Assembly: GCA_964510225.1 (NCBI GenBank)
Contig: CAZEAN010000025.1
Coordinates: forward strand, 1 to 57,612
DNA length: 57,612 nucleotides
Direction of reading: 5' to 3'
DNA from: CAZEAN01 sp964510225
GTDB taxonomy: Bacteria > Planctomycetota > Planctomycetia > Isosphaerales > Isosphaeraceae
Of this stretch, positions 44,431 to 53,048 are shown piece by piece (within the stretch, counting starts at the first letter, position 1; every line of letters starts with the position of its first letter). Made by a program: the position numbers and the translations under genes. The notes beneath the pieces were generated by a model. That model did not search any database, had not been told where the DNA came from, and saw only the letters and a list, made by a program, of their open reading frames with translations.

Positions 44431-45639
44431 TTAGTAATCGTAAAGCATGTAGACCAACTTTTTCCCGATCTCATCAACGGGTGATTCAGAATTCGAGAGC
44501 ACTACGACACCGATTCGAGCATCTAAGACAAACCCAAGATAACAACTGGAGCCTTCAGTCGTCCCCTCAGCATGGATGATGTCGAGGGCGTTTTCCGAAT
44601 CGATCAACCAACCGAGTCCCGATGAAGTAAACGGCGAATTCGTTGGCCGCTGTTTCTGGCGACTGAGCGCCATCGCAGCAGGAAGGGCCCCTTCATCGAG
44701 TACCCACTGCGCCTGGATGTAAGCCAGTAGATCCTCGGCGTTCGAAAGCAAGGAGCCGGGACCGATCATCACCGGATCATCCCTGAGATCAATCGGCTTC
44801 CCTTCCAAATGAGGTTGTGCGAGCCGTGATGCAGTGGTTTCGGTAAGTTCCAATCTGGTCGCAGTAAGACCAATCGGCTCAGTTATGATTGATTCAATTA
44901 GTTTGTCAAACTTGAGAGCAGTTTCGATTTTAATAATGTGCGTGAGGACAGCATATCCAAAATCTGAGTAGTTGTATTGAGTACCCGGTTCTACTTCGAT
45001 TTCGTTCTCTTGAAGAGCCTCATACAGTAACTCAATCCGATAATTAGCGTATGGATTCTTCTGACCAACATCTTCGAGATTGGACGGCCGGAGTGGTAGA
45101 GCCGAGGTGTGCGACGCAAGATGTTCGAGTGTGATGTCCTGACCCTTGAATCGAGGGGTGACCAACGACTCGGAAAGATACTTATCGATGGGGTCATCAA
45201 GTCCCAGTTCACCATCATTAACCAGTCGCGCTAATATTGTACCGATGAATGTTTTTTCGATGGGACCGACCTCAAAAACCGTCTGTGCTCCCGGTGCTGC
45301 AGGCAGATCCGAAGCCAACGAGCCATAGCCATAAACGGCACTCTCGCCGTTCTTGAGAATCCCAACCACCAAGCCTATGTTCTTGGGCGACTCAAGATAG
45401 GTTGCAGCGAGTGGATCGATCATTACCTTCGCCGTACTGACATCGATTGGCTCTTTCGAGAGTTGAGGAGTGATCGTGCCCTGAGACAGGATCATAAGAG
45501 AATTCAGATCGACTGCCGTGTTGAGGAAGAGACCAACCGCCCCTCCGAAGAGAAAGCCAAGGAGACCGCCTAGTGCGACGCCTCCGAGGAACAGAAAGCC
45601 TCGACGAGCCGGACGCAATTCGATCGTTCGCTCATTCAT
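44431..45639 (-). CDS. membrane-anchored beta-lactamase-fold protein lacking the catalytic serine
   Basis: 402 residues from ATG 45639 (AGGA upstream). A hydrophobic anchor rich in Gly (about 14-40) precedes a serine-beta-lactamase/DD-peptidase domain with LEHLASHTSALP and HNPY-like surrounds. The SxxK motif reads P126-I-E-K129 inside FEVGPIEKTFIG, so the nucleophile is Pro (codon CCC at 45264-45262; TCC would be Ser). YxN reads Y224-S-D226, and the third HTG/KTG box appears as HAEGTTEG. All three motifs are altered, so it is probably a binding or regulatory protein rather than an enzyme. It precedes alaC in the transcript. Confidence 0.82.
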   Translation of the reverse strand: MNERTIELRPARRGFLFLGGVALGGLLGFLFGGAVGLFLNTAVDLNSLMILSQGTITPQLSKEPIDVSTAKVMIDPLAATYLESPKNIGLVVGILKNGESAVYGYGSLASDLPAAPGAQTVFEVGPIEKTFIGTILARLVNDGELGLDDPIDKYLSESLVTPRFKGQDITLEHLASHTSALPLRPSNLEDVGQKNPYANYRIELLYEALQENEIEVEPGTQYNYSDFGYAVLTHIIKIETALKFDKLIESIITEPIGLTATRLELTETTASRLAQPHLEGKPIDLRDDPVMIGPGSLLSNAEDLLAYIQAQWVLDEGALPAAMALSRQKQRPTNSPFTSSGLGWLIDSENALDIIHAEGTTEGSSCYLGFVLDARIGVVVLSNSESPVDEIGKKLVYMLYDY

Positions 45640-45890
45640 CAGGGTGTCCTGCCTCGAGATCCGACGTTGTCGAGCAATGCGGGCGGTTGACTTGCTTGAG
45701 ATTGGGCAATCAAGTTGAACTGGTGCGAGCAAGAGTCACTGGCCAATCCACGATTGATTCCCAATATTGATTGTTCGCTCTATTTCAACTTCCTTCCCCC
45801 TTGAATTCAAATCAAGGACGATTTCGGAGCGAGCCATCGTTACCGTCGTTCCGCTTCATCGGAAGTTGAAGGACGGACGGGGACCATTAT

Positions 45891-48194
45891 TTAGGCGGCC
45901 TCCTCGGATGGTTCACCTCCCTCGAGTTCCTCGTCTTCTTTCAGTAATTCCCATTCTTCTAATGAGTATAAAACTTCACGGGCTGCCCCCGATTTGTATT
46001 CGCCCACAATCCCGTCTTCGGCCATGAAGTCGATGAGACGTGCAGCACGGCCATAACCGATCCCGAGTGCCCGTTGCAGGAGGGAACAGCTCCCGCGTTG
46101 CTCTCGGATGATGACCTCGATTGCCGACTCATAGAGTTCATCTCGTTCCTTCAAGGCTTGTGCCCGATCTTTCCCATCGAGCTTACCGCCGACTCGAAGT
46201 TGCATGAGCTCTTTACTAAATTCGACCGGATATTGTGCAAGATAGTTACACAATCGTTCCAGCTCGGTGTCAGACACATAGGTTCCTTGGGCGCGAACAA
46301 GATGGGAAGTCCCCGGGATCAAGAACAGCATGTCGCCATTCCCGAGGAGCTTATCGGCCCCCATTTCATCGAGAACGACCCGACTGTCACCACGGCTCGA
46401 AACTTGGAAGGCAATCCGCGCCGGTAGATTTCCTTTGATCAATCCCGTGATGACGTCGACGGTGGGCTTTTGAGTTGCGACGATCAGATGCATCCCAACA
46501 GCCCGCGCCTTCTGTGCGAGTCGAACGATGTGAGACTCAACTTCCTTGGCCGCTGTCATCATCATATCGCTCATTTCGTCAACAACGATGACGATATGAG
46601 GCATGAAGGTCGGAATCCGCTTTTGTTCTTCTTCGTCTTCTGGCTGAAGTCGTGAAAAGATCTCCTCAGCGCCCAGTGCGTTATAGGAGTGGAGGCTTCG
46701 GACACCGGCTCGGGCAAGATAGGTATAACGCTCGTCCATCTTCTCACAAGCCCAGGCGAGTAGGGCCTCAGCTTTCTTCATATCAGTAACAACTGGATGC
46801 ATTAGGTGGGGAACTTGCTTGTACTGGGAGAGTTCGACCATCTTGGGGTCGACCAGGATTAGCTTGCATTCGTCGGGGCGTCGAGTCATCAGAATCGAAC
46901 CAATCATCGCATTCAGACAGACTGATTTACCTGTACCGGTACGTCCTGCAATCAGAAGGTGGGGCATCGCAGCGAGGTCGAATGCGAGTGGGTTCCCTTT
47001 TACATCCTTGCCCAAAAACAAGGGGATGTGGGCGCGCTTGAGCCCTTCGGCTTCGTTGACCCCTTCGATGATTTCGCGGAGCCGGACCATCGACCGGAGT
47101 TCGTTCGGCACCTCGATTCCGACAGTTGTCTTTCCAGGGATTGGGGCAACGATTCGGACACTGGGAACCGCGAGTGCGATTGCAAGGTCGTTAGCTAACC
47201 CAACGATCTTGGAAACGCGAAGCCCCGCTTCGAGTTCGATCTCGAACTGAGTAATCACAGGCCCGGTATCAATTTGAACAACCCGAACTTGGCACCCATG
47301 TTCGAGGAGTGTTTTCTCGAGCATCATTGCCCGATTTTGTATTGAAGCTTGGTGCTCGTGGACAGGTGTTGCGGAGGGTGGTTCTAGGAGTTCAATTGGT
47401 GGCGGTTCGTAGTCCATCGACGGTGCTGGGGGAGCGTGGGGGGCCCGAGGCGCCGTCTCGTTTGTCTTTGGGCTCAGGTTTTGGGGGCTCGGCTCATCAT
47501 CGGGTCCCGCAATAGCAGGAGCGGGCCGTCGAGTCGGCTCAGTTGATCCGGGAACCGGCGACTCCGCTGAACTCGGGAGCGCGTGGGAGCGAGGGATCGC
47601 TGGGAGTGTTGGCGACTCCGCTCGATCCACAGTGATCATCGGGCTCTGGAGTGAGCCCTCTCGGTACCTCCGGAGCGAGATGGAAGGGAGAATGAGGTCG
47701 CTACAAAGGACAAGACCCACAATCCCGGTTGATCCAAGGACTAGCGACATCCCAATGAGGCCGAGATGGAGTTGGAGAATGGCCGTGACCCCGGCACCGA
47801 GGTAGCCACCCGAACCTACCAGAGGAGGGACGCCGAAGTCCGGCTTCAAGACCTGCACGACCGAGGCAACCGTCACCAACAGAAGGATCCCACCGCCGAG
47901 TCGAATCCAAGGGTCACGGACTCCCTTCTGGAGGAGAACTCGCAAGGTCAGCACAAACCAACCCAATAAGAGAAACCAAACGGCTGTGCCAAAGAGCGTA
48001 TGGCCGAGCGTGGCAATTCGGGCTCCAACCGGCCCACATGGATTCTGGAGTTGATCATCTGTGTTGGCCGGCCAGACGTGTTGCGTAGGATGATCGCTTG
48101 GATCGTACCCAGCGACGCTTAGCAAGAGAAAGAGCCCAGTCACTAGTAGGATGAGGCCTCGCGCATTCCTAAACAAAAATGAGCGATCAAACAT
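45891..48194 (-). CDS. ftsK: FtsK/SpoIIIE-type DNA translocase
   Basis: 767 residues. Four hydrophobic segments fill residues about 8-185, then a Pro-rich linker (about 190-290). The motor follows, with AGRTGTGKSVCLNAMIG (Walker A Lys423), Walker B IVIVVDEMSDMMM and the VATQKPTVDVITGLIKGNLPARIAF block. A C-terminal winged-helix gamma domain (about 690-750, SLLQRALGIGYGRAARLID) reads KOPS-like sites. It pumps the chromosome through the closing septum and supports dimer resolution. It is the last gene of the aroF-to-ftsK run. A 251-base gap follows, with only a modest CCTTGA/TCAAGG stem (45799-45817). Confidence 0.96.
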   Translation of the reverse strand: MFDRSFLFRNARGLILLVTGLFLLLSVAGYDPSDHPTQHVWPANTDDQLQNPCGPVGARIATLGHTLFGTAVWFLLLGWFVLTLRVLLQKGVRDPWIRLGGGILLLVTVASVVQVLKPDFGVPPLVGSGGYLGAGVTAILQLHLGLIGMSLVLGSTGIVGLVLCSDLILPSISLRRYREGSLQSPMITVDRAESPTLPAIPRSHALPSSAESPVPGSTEPTRRPAPAIAGPDDEPSPQNLSPKTNETAPRAPHAPPAPSMDYEPPPIELLEPPSATPVHEHQASIQNRAMMLEKTLLEHGCQVRVVQIDTGPVITQFEIELEAGLRVSKIVGLANDLAIALAVPSVRIVAPIPGKTTVGIEVPNELRSMVRLREIIEGVNEAEGLKRAHIPLFLGKDVKGNPLAFDLAAMPHLLIAGRTGTGKSVCLNAMIGSILMTRRPDECKLILVDPKMVELSQYKQVPHLMHPVVTDMKKAEALLAWACEKMDERYTYLARAGVRSLHSYNALGAEEIFSRLQPEDEEEQKRIPTFMPHIVIVVDEMSDMMMTAAKEVESHIVRLAQKARAVGMHLIVATQKPTVDVITGLIKGNLPARIAFQVSSRGDSRVVLDEMGADKLLGNGDMLFLIPGTSHLVRAQGTYVSDTELERLCNYLAQYPVEFSKELMQLRVGGKLDGKDRAQALKERDELYESAIEVIIREQRGSCSLLQRALGIGYGRAARLIDFMAEDGIVGEYKSGAAREVLYSLEEWELLKEDEELEGGEPSEEAA

Positions 48195-48352
48195 CGATTC
48201 CCCCGGCCGATCGATCGGTCAAACGCAACGCCCCAACCGGATCGTTCAAGTGGTTGAACCGACTTGGGAAGCGTCATCGAACGCTGATCAATCATCGGCT
48301 TGTGGAATCTAGTGCCTTGCATCGAGAACGGGTAGATCACCGACGGGCTTGC

Positions 48353-48631
48353 TTAACCTTCCGGCTGGGTAAGATCGATCGTCTCGGAACCACCACCAGG
48401 GATCGGTGCCGCGTCATCATCGCGCGTCTGAACCTCCCCGGAGAGATCAAGGAAGATCTTGTCTTGAATGATCTCCTCGATGACAATCTCCATTTTGTCA
48501 TGAGTCCGCATGTCGACTAGCTCACGGGCTCCTTGGTTGAGCGCAATAAGACGCTTCTGGATTAAAGTCGAGAGCTTGAATCGCCCTCCGACTCGGTTGA
48601 CGATCTCTTCTTCTTTAAGCTCTTCATGCAT
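48353..48631 (-). CDS. rpoZ: RNA polymerase omega subunit
   Basis: 92 residues from ATG 48631; an ATG eight codons upstream lies inside gmk. The start overlaps the gmk stop as TGATG, with GGGAAGGAG eight bases before it, so translation is probably coupled. Core features of omega are present: EIVNRVGGRFKLSTLIQKRL, then NQGARELVDM, then a helix MEIVIEEIIQDKI. The acidic, Gly/Pro tail (about 66-92) is longer than in many species. It assists assembly of RNA polymerase and usually forms part of the (p)ppGpp site. The gmk-rpoZ order is conserved across many bacteria. Confidence 0.93.
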   Translation of the reverse strand: MHEELKEEEIVNRVGGRFKLSTLIQKRLIALNQGARELVDMRTHDKMEIVIEEIIQDKIFLDLSGEVQTRDDDAAPIPGGGSETIDLTQPEG

Positions 48632-49230
48632 CAGGATCGCTCCTTCCCTCGGCAACCGAGATTGACCAACAGCGATGTTAACTCAGCAACGGCGCGATCG
48701 AACTCTCGGTTGATAATCATGTGAGTGTAGAGATAACTTTGTTCAAGTTCGCGGTGAGCGTTTGCCAGCCTCCGACGAATCGTCGCATCGTCCTCGGTCC
48801 CTCGAGCGCGTAGTCTCGCTTCGAGGGTCTCCAGATCAGCTGTCTTGATGAAGACGGTCGTGGCCTCTGGCATCCTCTCGAGGACTTGAATTGCCCCCTG
48901 TACGTCGATCTCCAAGACAATGCATTTACCGTTGTTGATCGCATTGTGTACGTCAAGTGCCGGGGTCCCGTAGTAGTTATCATGAACTAACGCCCACTCA
49001 AGAAAGGCGTTTTGATCACGGAGTTCTTCAAATTTTGACTTGGTGATAAACCAATAATCTTTCCCATCGATCTCGCCAGGACGTTGTGGTCGACTCGTCG
49101 CGGAGATTGAGAGTTGCGCGTCGATATCGTCACGTTGCAGAACAGCCTTCAGGATCGAGCTTTTCCCTGACCCCGAAGGGCCCGAGACCACGAACAGACG
49201 TCCTTCGGGCTTCGATTGATCTTGATTCAT
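48631..49230 (-). CDS. gmk: guanylate kinase
   Basis: 199 residues, the normal size. It phosphorylates GMP to GDP with ATP, in the cytosol. The P-loop is G17-PSGSGKSS; the GMP-binding stretch contains SISATSRPQRPGEIDGKDYWFI and FLEWALVHDNYYGTP; VLEIDVQGAIQV and TTVFIKTADLETLEARLRARGTE carry the lid and Walker B-like residues. All key residues are intact. It sits between yicC (74 bases upstream) and rpoZ, whose ATG overlaps its stop codon. Confidence 0.97.
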   Translation of the reverse strand: MNQDQSKPEGRLFVVSGPSGSGKSSILKAVLQRDDIDAQLSISATSRPQRPGEIDGKDYWFITKSKFEELRDQNAFLEWALVHDNYYGTPALDVHNAINNGKCIVLEIDVQGAIQVLERMPEATTVFIKTADLETLEARLRARGTEDDATIRRRLANAHRELEQSYLYTHMIINREFDRAVAELTSLLVNLGCRGKERS

Positions 49231-49304
49231 CAGCCAGGATATCGAGTTGATTTAACGATTAAGCAGTTGAAGAAGCGAGCCAACAATAAGGACTCCGCAG
49301 ATTA

Positions 49305-50198
49305 TCATTCGATGTTTTGGATCATCTCTCGGATTTTCTCAAGACGACTCTTGATTTCCACGACGATTTTTGAAACGGTCATATCGGACGCCTTGGATCC
49401 AATTGTATTCACTTCTCTACCAATTTCCTGCACAATAAACTCCAGTTTTCGACCCGGTGTTTTCTCTTCGTGCAAAACTGTGCGGAACTGTCCAAGATGA
49501 GCTTGGAGTCGTGTAAGCTCCTCATGGATATCTGAACGATCTGCAAAGATTGCAACCTCTCGCGCGAGATGATCGGGCTCGACGAGTGATCCTTGTTCTC
49601 CGAGTAGGATCTGAATCCGGTCCAAGAGTCGGTCACGATACGAGTGGACTACCTCTGGAATTCGTTCAGTAATGATTAATAGGTCGCGTTCTATTTCCTG
49701 GATCAGCGTGCGGAGATCTTCTCCCATCGCTCGACCCTCGACAGCCCGACGTTCTTGGAGTTGGCCCAATGCTTCTTCAACAAGGGCTTTGAGTGCGGGC
49801 CAATCCTCTTCGGAGCTTGAATCGTCGGATCGGGTTGATTCGACCACTCCGGGTAGCTGGAGGAGTCCCGGCAAGATTGAGGTCAATTCGACCGTTTCAG
49901 TAGTGTCAGAAACAAGGACTTCTTTAACTTGTCGAAGGTAGCCTTGGAGGGCATCTTGATTCAGTTGATAGTTGCCGACCTGTCGGATCCGATCGACCTT
50001 GAGACTAAACTGAATTGTCCCCCGATTCAGGTGGTCACGGATCAAACGTTCGATCGACGGTTCGAGTCTACTGTGAGACTCCGGAACCCGGGTCGAGAGC
50101 TTCAGGTGACGCCCATTTAAGCTCTTAATCTCGACACGAATTGTCCGGTTTTCGTCTTCACGGCGCGACTCGCCGAAGCCTGTCATACTGAGGAGCAC
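49305..50198 (-). CDS. yicC: YicC/YloC family endoribonuclease
   Basis: 297 residues from GTG 50198. It begins with the family hallmark SMTGFGESRR, then VEIKSLNGRHLKLSTRVPE and SIERLIRDHLNRGTI. The C-terminal DUF1732 region ends with KTPGRKLEFIVQEIGREVNTIGSKASDMTVSKIVVEIK, the most conserved part. Family members are endoribonucleases that influence small-RNA turnover. It is cytosolic. The order secG-yicC-gmk-rpoZ, with short gaps, suggests one operon. The GTG start has no strong Shine-Dalgarno, and an internal ATG at 50186 is possible. Confidence 0.94.
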   Translation of the reverse strand: MLLSMTGFGESRREDENRTIRVEIKSLNGRHLKLSTRVPESHSRLEPSIERLIRDHLNRGTIQFSLKVDRIRQVGNYQLNQDALQGYLRQVKEVLVSDTTETVELTSILPGLLQLPGVVESTRSDDSSSEEDWPALKALVEEALGQLQERRAVEGRAMGEDLRTLIQEIERDLLIITERIPEVVHSYRDRLLDRIQILLGEQGSLVEPDHLAREVAIFADRSDIHEELTRLQAHLGQFRTVLHEEKTPGRKLEFIVQEIGREVNTIGSKASDMTVSKIVVEIKSRLEKIREMIQNIE

Positions 50199-50262
50199 TG
50201 GAGTCGACCCTCGCGAGCGTCACCGGTAAAGATCTCAGGTAGATTAATGATCGTTTGTTAAG

Positions 50263-50703
50263 CTAGCCTTCAGAATCAGCGGGTGGATCAACTGTCGAAG
50301 TCGTTTCCGGAACGAAATCAGGAGTGCCTGTACTACTGCTCGGAGACCGATCGGACGGTAGGACATCTGATCCGGGAATACTCTGCTCGGCACGGGTTTG
50401 TTGGACATTAGTCTTGATGACCAACCCCATGTTGAGTGCGATCCAAACGGTCGCAGTAACGATCGTGACTCGGGTGAAGACGTCGCCTGCTCGGGTTCCG
50501 AATGCGCTTGAACCGCCCGCCGCACCAAATGCTCCAGCAAGCCCACCGCCACGTCCGCGTTGGATCAGGATCAGGCAGATCAGGAAGATGGAACAGAGTA
50601 TGATCAAACCGTAAACGAGTCCGGGCCAGAGCCACCAGCCGAGAACGGTACAGATCACCAACGCAGCAACACTGCTGCCGACGTAAGGCCAAATCTCTTC
50701 CAC
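50263..50703 (-). CDS. secG: protein-export membrane protein SecG, with C-terminal extension
   Basis: 146 residues from GTG 50703. Two hydrophobic segments (about 27-48 and 80-99) flank the diagnostic cytoplasmic loop LIQRGRGGGLAGAFGAAGGSSAFGTRAGD, unmistakable for SecG. An extra first hydrophobic stretch (about 9-25) may give a third helix. SecG assists the SecYEG channel in preprotein export. The usual length is about 75-110 residues. The additional C-terminal 45 residues are Ser/Thr/Pro/Asp-rich and probably disordered. It lies 64 bases before yicC and 119 after tpiA. Confidence 0.93.
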   Translation of the reverse strand: MEEIWPYVGSSVAALVICTVLGWWLWPGLVYGLIILCSIFLICLILIQRGRGGGLAGAFGAAGGSSAFGTRAGDVFTRVTIVTATVWIALNMGLVIKTNVQQTRAEQSIPGSDVLPSDRSPSSSTGTPDFVPETTSTVDPPADSEG

Positions 50704-50759
50704 GATTGTAGTTCCTTGAATGGCGGTCTGACTGAACCCTTGAGCCTTTAGTCAGTAGA

Positions 50760-50787
50760 GATCGGTCAGTCTGGATCGATCAGTCTG
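50760..50787. repeat. imperfect 14-base tandem repeat
   Basis: GATCGGTCAGTCTG is followed directly by GATCGATCAGTCTG (one mismatch) and then by a partial third copy GGTCGAT. It lies between tpiA and secG, about 57-84 bases upstream of the secG start. It may be an operator-like array or simple slippage. Confidence 0.5.
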
Positions 50788-50822
50788 GGTCGATAGAGGA
50801 CGGTTGCTCAGGATCCCAAGAC

Positions 50823-51605
50823 TCAGGAGCGACCCGCCAATGATCTCCCGTGTTCGATGATGCTGAGGAAATCGGGAGCTTTCAGGCTTGCTCCGCCAAC
50901 GAGAGCGCCGTCGATATCTGGTTGAGCGAGTAATTGGTCCGCGTTGCTGGGCTTGACACTCCCTCCATATTGGATTGTTACTCGGTTGGCAATCGCTTCG
51001 GAAGCACGGTTGGCAAGCCAACCTCGGATAAACCGATGAACGTCCTGCGCCTGTTCGGGAGTAGCTGTAAGCCCAGTGCCGATCGCCCAAACTGGCTCAT
51101 ACGCCAAAACAATGCTGGCGATCACCTCCCCATCGATTCCGTCAAGCGATCCCAGAAGCTGGCTGGTGACAATCTCTTCGGTCTGGTTCGCCTCTCGCTC
51201 TTCTTTGGTCTCACCGATGCAAAGAATCGGGATCAGCCCAACGCTCAACGCACTATGGAGCTTCTTGCAAATGAGTTCGTTGGTCTCACCCATCCCATGA
51301 CGTCGTTCACTGTGGCCAAGAATGACATGAGTGCAGCCGGAGTCAATGAGCATCGTACCGGAGAGTTCTCCAGTATAGGCCCCAGAAGCTTCAAAATGGA
51401 GATTTTGCCCTCCGAGTCCAACGGGAGAATTCTCAATCTCTTTGTCGATTCGTGAGAGGAAGACAGAAGGAGGACAAATGGCGACCCGGACGGAATGATC
51501 TTGTCCGACACCCGCTTTGACGGCTTCGGCGAGGGCAACAGCCTCAGCCTCGGTCCCAGGATTCATCTTCCAATTCCCAGCAATGAAGAGCGGTCGCGCG
51601 AGCAT
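50823..51605 (-). CDS. tpiA: triosephosphate isomerase
   Basis: 260 residues. It interconverts dihydroxyacetone phosphate and glyceraldehyde 3-phosphate in glycolysis, in the cytosol. Catalytic residues are all present: Asn11 and Lys13 in GNWKMN, His98 in VILGHSERRHG and Glu170 in AYEPVWAIGTG, plus the phosphate loop IQYGGSVKPSNA and the GALVGGASL end. Its ATG overlaps the aroF stop as TGATG, so the two are translationally linked. Usually tpiA is near gap/pgk; here it begins the secG-yicC-gmk-rpoZ-ftsK series after aroF. Confidence 0.97.
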   Translation of the reverse strand: MLARPLFIAGNWKMNPGTEAEAVALAEAVKAGVGQDHSVRVAICPPSVFLSRIDKEIENSPVGLGGQNLHFEASGAYTGELSGTMLIDSGCTHVILGHSERRHGMGETNELICKKLHSALSVGLIPILCIGETKEEREANQTEEIVTSQLLGSLDGIDGEVIASIVLAYEPVWAIGTGLTATPEQAQDVHRFIRGWLANRASEAIANRVTIQYGGSVKPSNADQLLAQPDIDGALVGGASLKAPDFLSIIEHGRSLAGRS

Positions 51606-52642
51606 CAGACTGTTACCCCTTCGGAGGAGTCAATGGTGCGGCCCATCAATTCGGCAAGTCGTCGGAGCTCATCCATGAGGCCGGCAAACTGGTCCGGGAG
51701 CAGTGCTTGCGGGCCGTCGCTCAGGGCAAGTTCGGGTTTCGTGTGGATCTCAACGTGGACCCCATCAGCACCAGCGGCGACCGCTGCGCGTGCCATCGCC
51801 GGGATGAGGTCAGGGCGACCGGTGGCATGACTTGGATCGGCGATGATCGGCAAGTGGCTCTGGGTCTTCACATTCGGAATACTCGAAAGATCCATCATGT
51901 TACGGGTCGAGTCTTCGAAGCTCCGGACACCGCGTTCACAGAGAATCACCTGCGGATTCCCTTGAGCGAGAATATACTCGGCCGACATCAGTAAGTCTTT
52001 GACGGTTGCACTCATGCCACGCTTGAGCATCACTGGTTTTGAGACGCGACCTACCTCCTTGAGAAGGTCGAAGTTTTGCATGTTCCGAGCGCCAATTTGG
52101 AGCATGTCGGCATATTCGGCGACTAATTCTATCTGTCGGGGATCCATCACCTCGGTGATTGTGGGCATACCGAATCGTTCACTGGCAGCCTGGAGGATTT
52201 TCAGGCCCCCAAGCCCCATCCCCTGGAAGCTGTAGGGACTCGTTCTCGGCTTGAAAGCCCCACCACGGAGGATGTTGGCCCCGACCGCTTTGGCCGACCC
52301 GGCGATCTCGAAGAAGATCTCTTCTCCTTCGATCGCACAAGGTCCTGCGATGATTCCAAGGTAGCCGCCACCGACCCGGACCCCTTTGGTCTCGACGGTG
52401 GAAGGATCATTCTTGAATTCTAAACTCGCTAGCTTGAAAGGTTTTAAGACCGGGATTACTTGCTCAACACCATCGATCGCTTGTAGTGGTGTCGCAGCGA
52501 GTTTCTGCTCGTCACCGATCACCCCAATGATTGTCCTTGAAATTCCTTGGCTTATGTGGGGCGTGAAGCCAAGTTCTTCGATCCGCTCCCGGACATGATC
52601 GATCTGCGCCGGGGTAGGGTCAGGCTTCAGCACGATAATCAT
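51605..52642 (-). CDS. aroF: 3-deoxy-7-phosphoheptulonate synthase, type I-beta with N-terminal regulatory domain
   Basis: 345 residues. It joins phosphoenolpyruvate and erythrose 4-phosphate in the first step of the shikimate pathway. Residues 1-70 form a ferredoxin-like regulatory domain (MIIVLKPDPTPAQIDHVRERI), as in the Thermotoga enzyme, where it senses aromatic amino acids. The barrel begins at GIIAGPCAIEGEE (metal ligand Cys102), then GGAFKPRTSPYSFQG (131-141), DMLQIGARNMQN, PVMLKRGMSAT and PIIADPSHATGR. All metal- and substrate-binding motifs are intact. It is first in the leftward seven-gene run and overlaps tpiA by one base. Confidence 0.96.
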   Translation of the reverse strand: MIIVLKPDPTPAQIDHVRERIEELGFTPHISQGISRTIIGVIGDEQKLAATPLQAIDGVEQVIPVLKPFKLASLEFKNDPSTVETKGVRVGGGYLGIIAGPCAIEGEEIFFEIAGSAKAVGANILRGGAFKPRTSPYSFQGMGLGGLKILQAASERFGMPTITEVMDPRQIELVAEYADMLQIGARNMQNFDLLKEVGRVSKPVMLKRGMSATVKDLLMSAEYILAQGNPQVILCERGVRSFEDSTRNMMDLSSIPNVKTQSHLPIIADPSHATGRPDLIPAMARAAVAAGADGVHVEIHTKPELALSDGPQALLPDQFAGLMDELRRLAELMGRTIDSSEGVTV

Positions 52643-53048
52643 CGGTCACGGTTCTCTCAGCATGTACATAAGACTCAAGGAGTTCGATTGAATCGGTGAT
52701 CCTATCGAATCAGGGGACGTTACGGAAGGTCAATCCAGTTGAACAAGCCATCTTGGTCGTAACCCCTGGCTCAAGATTTTGATGTCCCTATCTTGCCCCG
52801 CTGGAACAACAATCTGTGTTGGTTCGAATCGACCTAAGTTTCGAGATCGAGGATTCAATCATCGTCCACTACCGACCTCTCCGATCGACTTGGGAGGTCG
52901 ATGCAAAACGAAACCACAAGTGTCCTTTGGGGTTCAATTCATGGAATCGTCTGAAATCGAACCCAAACCCTCGCCCTTCCAGATCCAATCGGTCAACTCG
53001 CAACGATCACATGCTCGATCGCAACCATCCTTCCTCCGGAGTTTAATA
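52643..53048. other. 406-base divergent region between aroF and copper monooxygenase gene
   Basis: It must hold the promoters of the leftward aroF run and the rightward oxygenase cluster. A hairpin CGACCTC ... GAGGTCG lies at 52873-52900. GGAG at 53037-53040, eight bases before ATG 53049, fixes the start of the oxygenase; the longer frame open from 52779 has low-complexity, unlikely coding. I see no clear -35/-10 pair. Confidence 0.4.

Noticed and set aside
52816..53046. 76-codon ORF upstream of the monooxygenase
   Set aside because: It has no ribosome site, no domain and a basic, Asn/Arg/Ser-rich composition typical of chance frames.
52779..53048. N-terminal extension of the copper monooxygenase frame by 90 codons
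   Set aside because: The downstream ATG has GGAG and a proper signal peptide; the extension is low in structure and reads like intergenic DNA.
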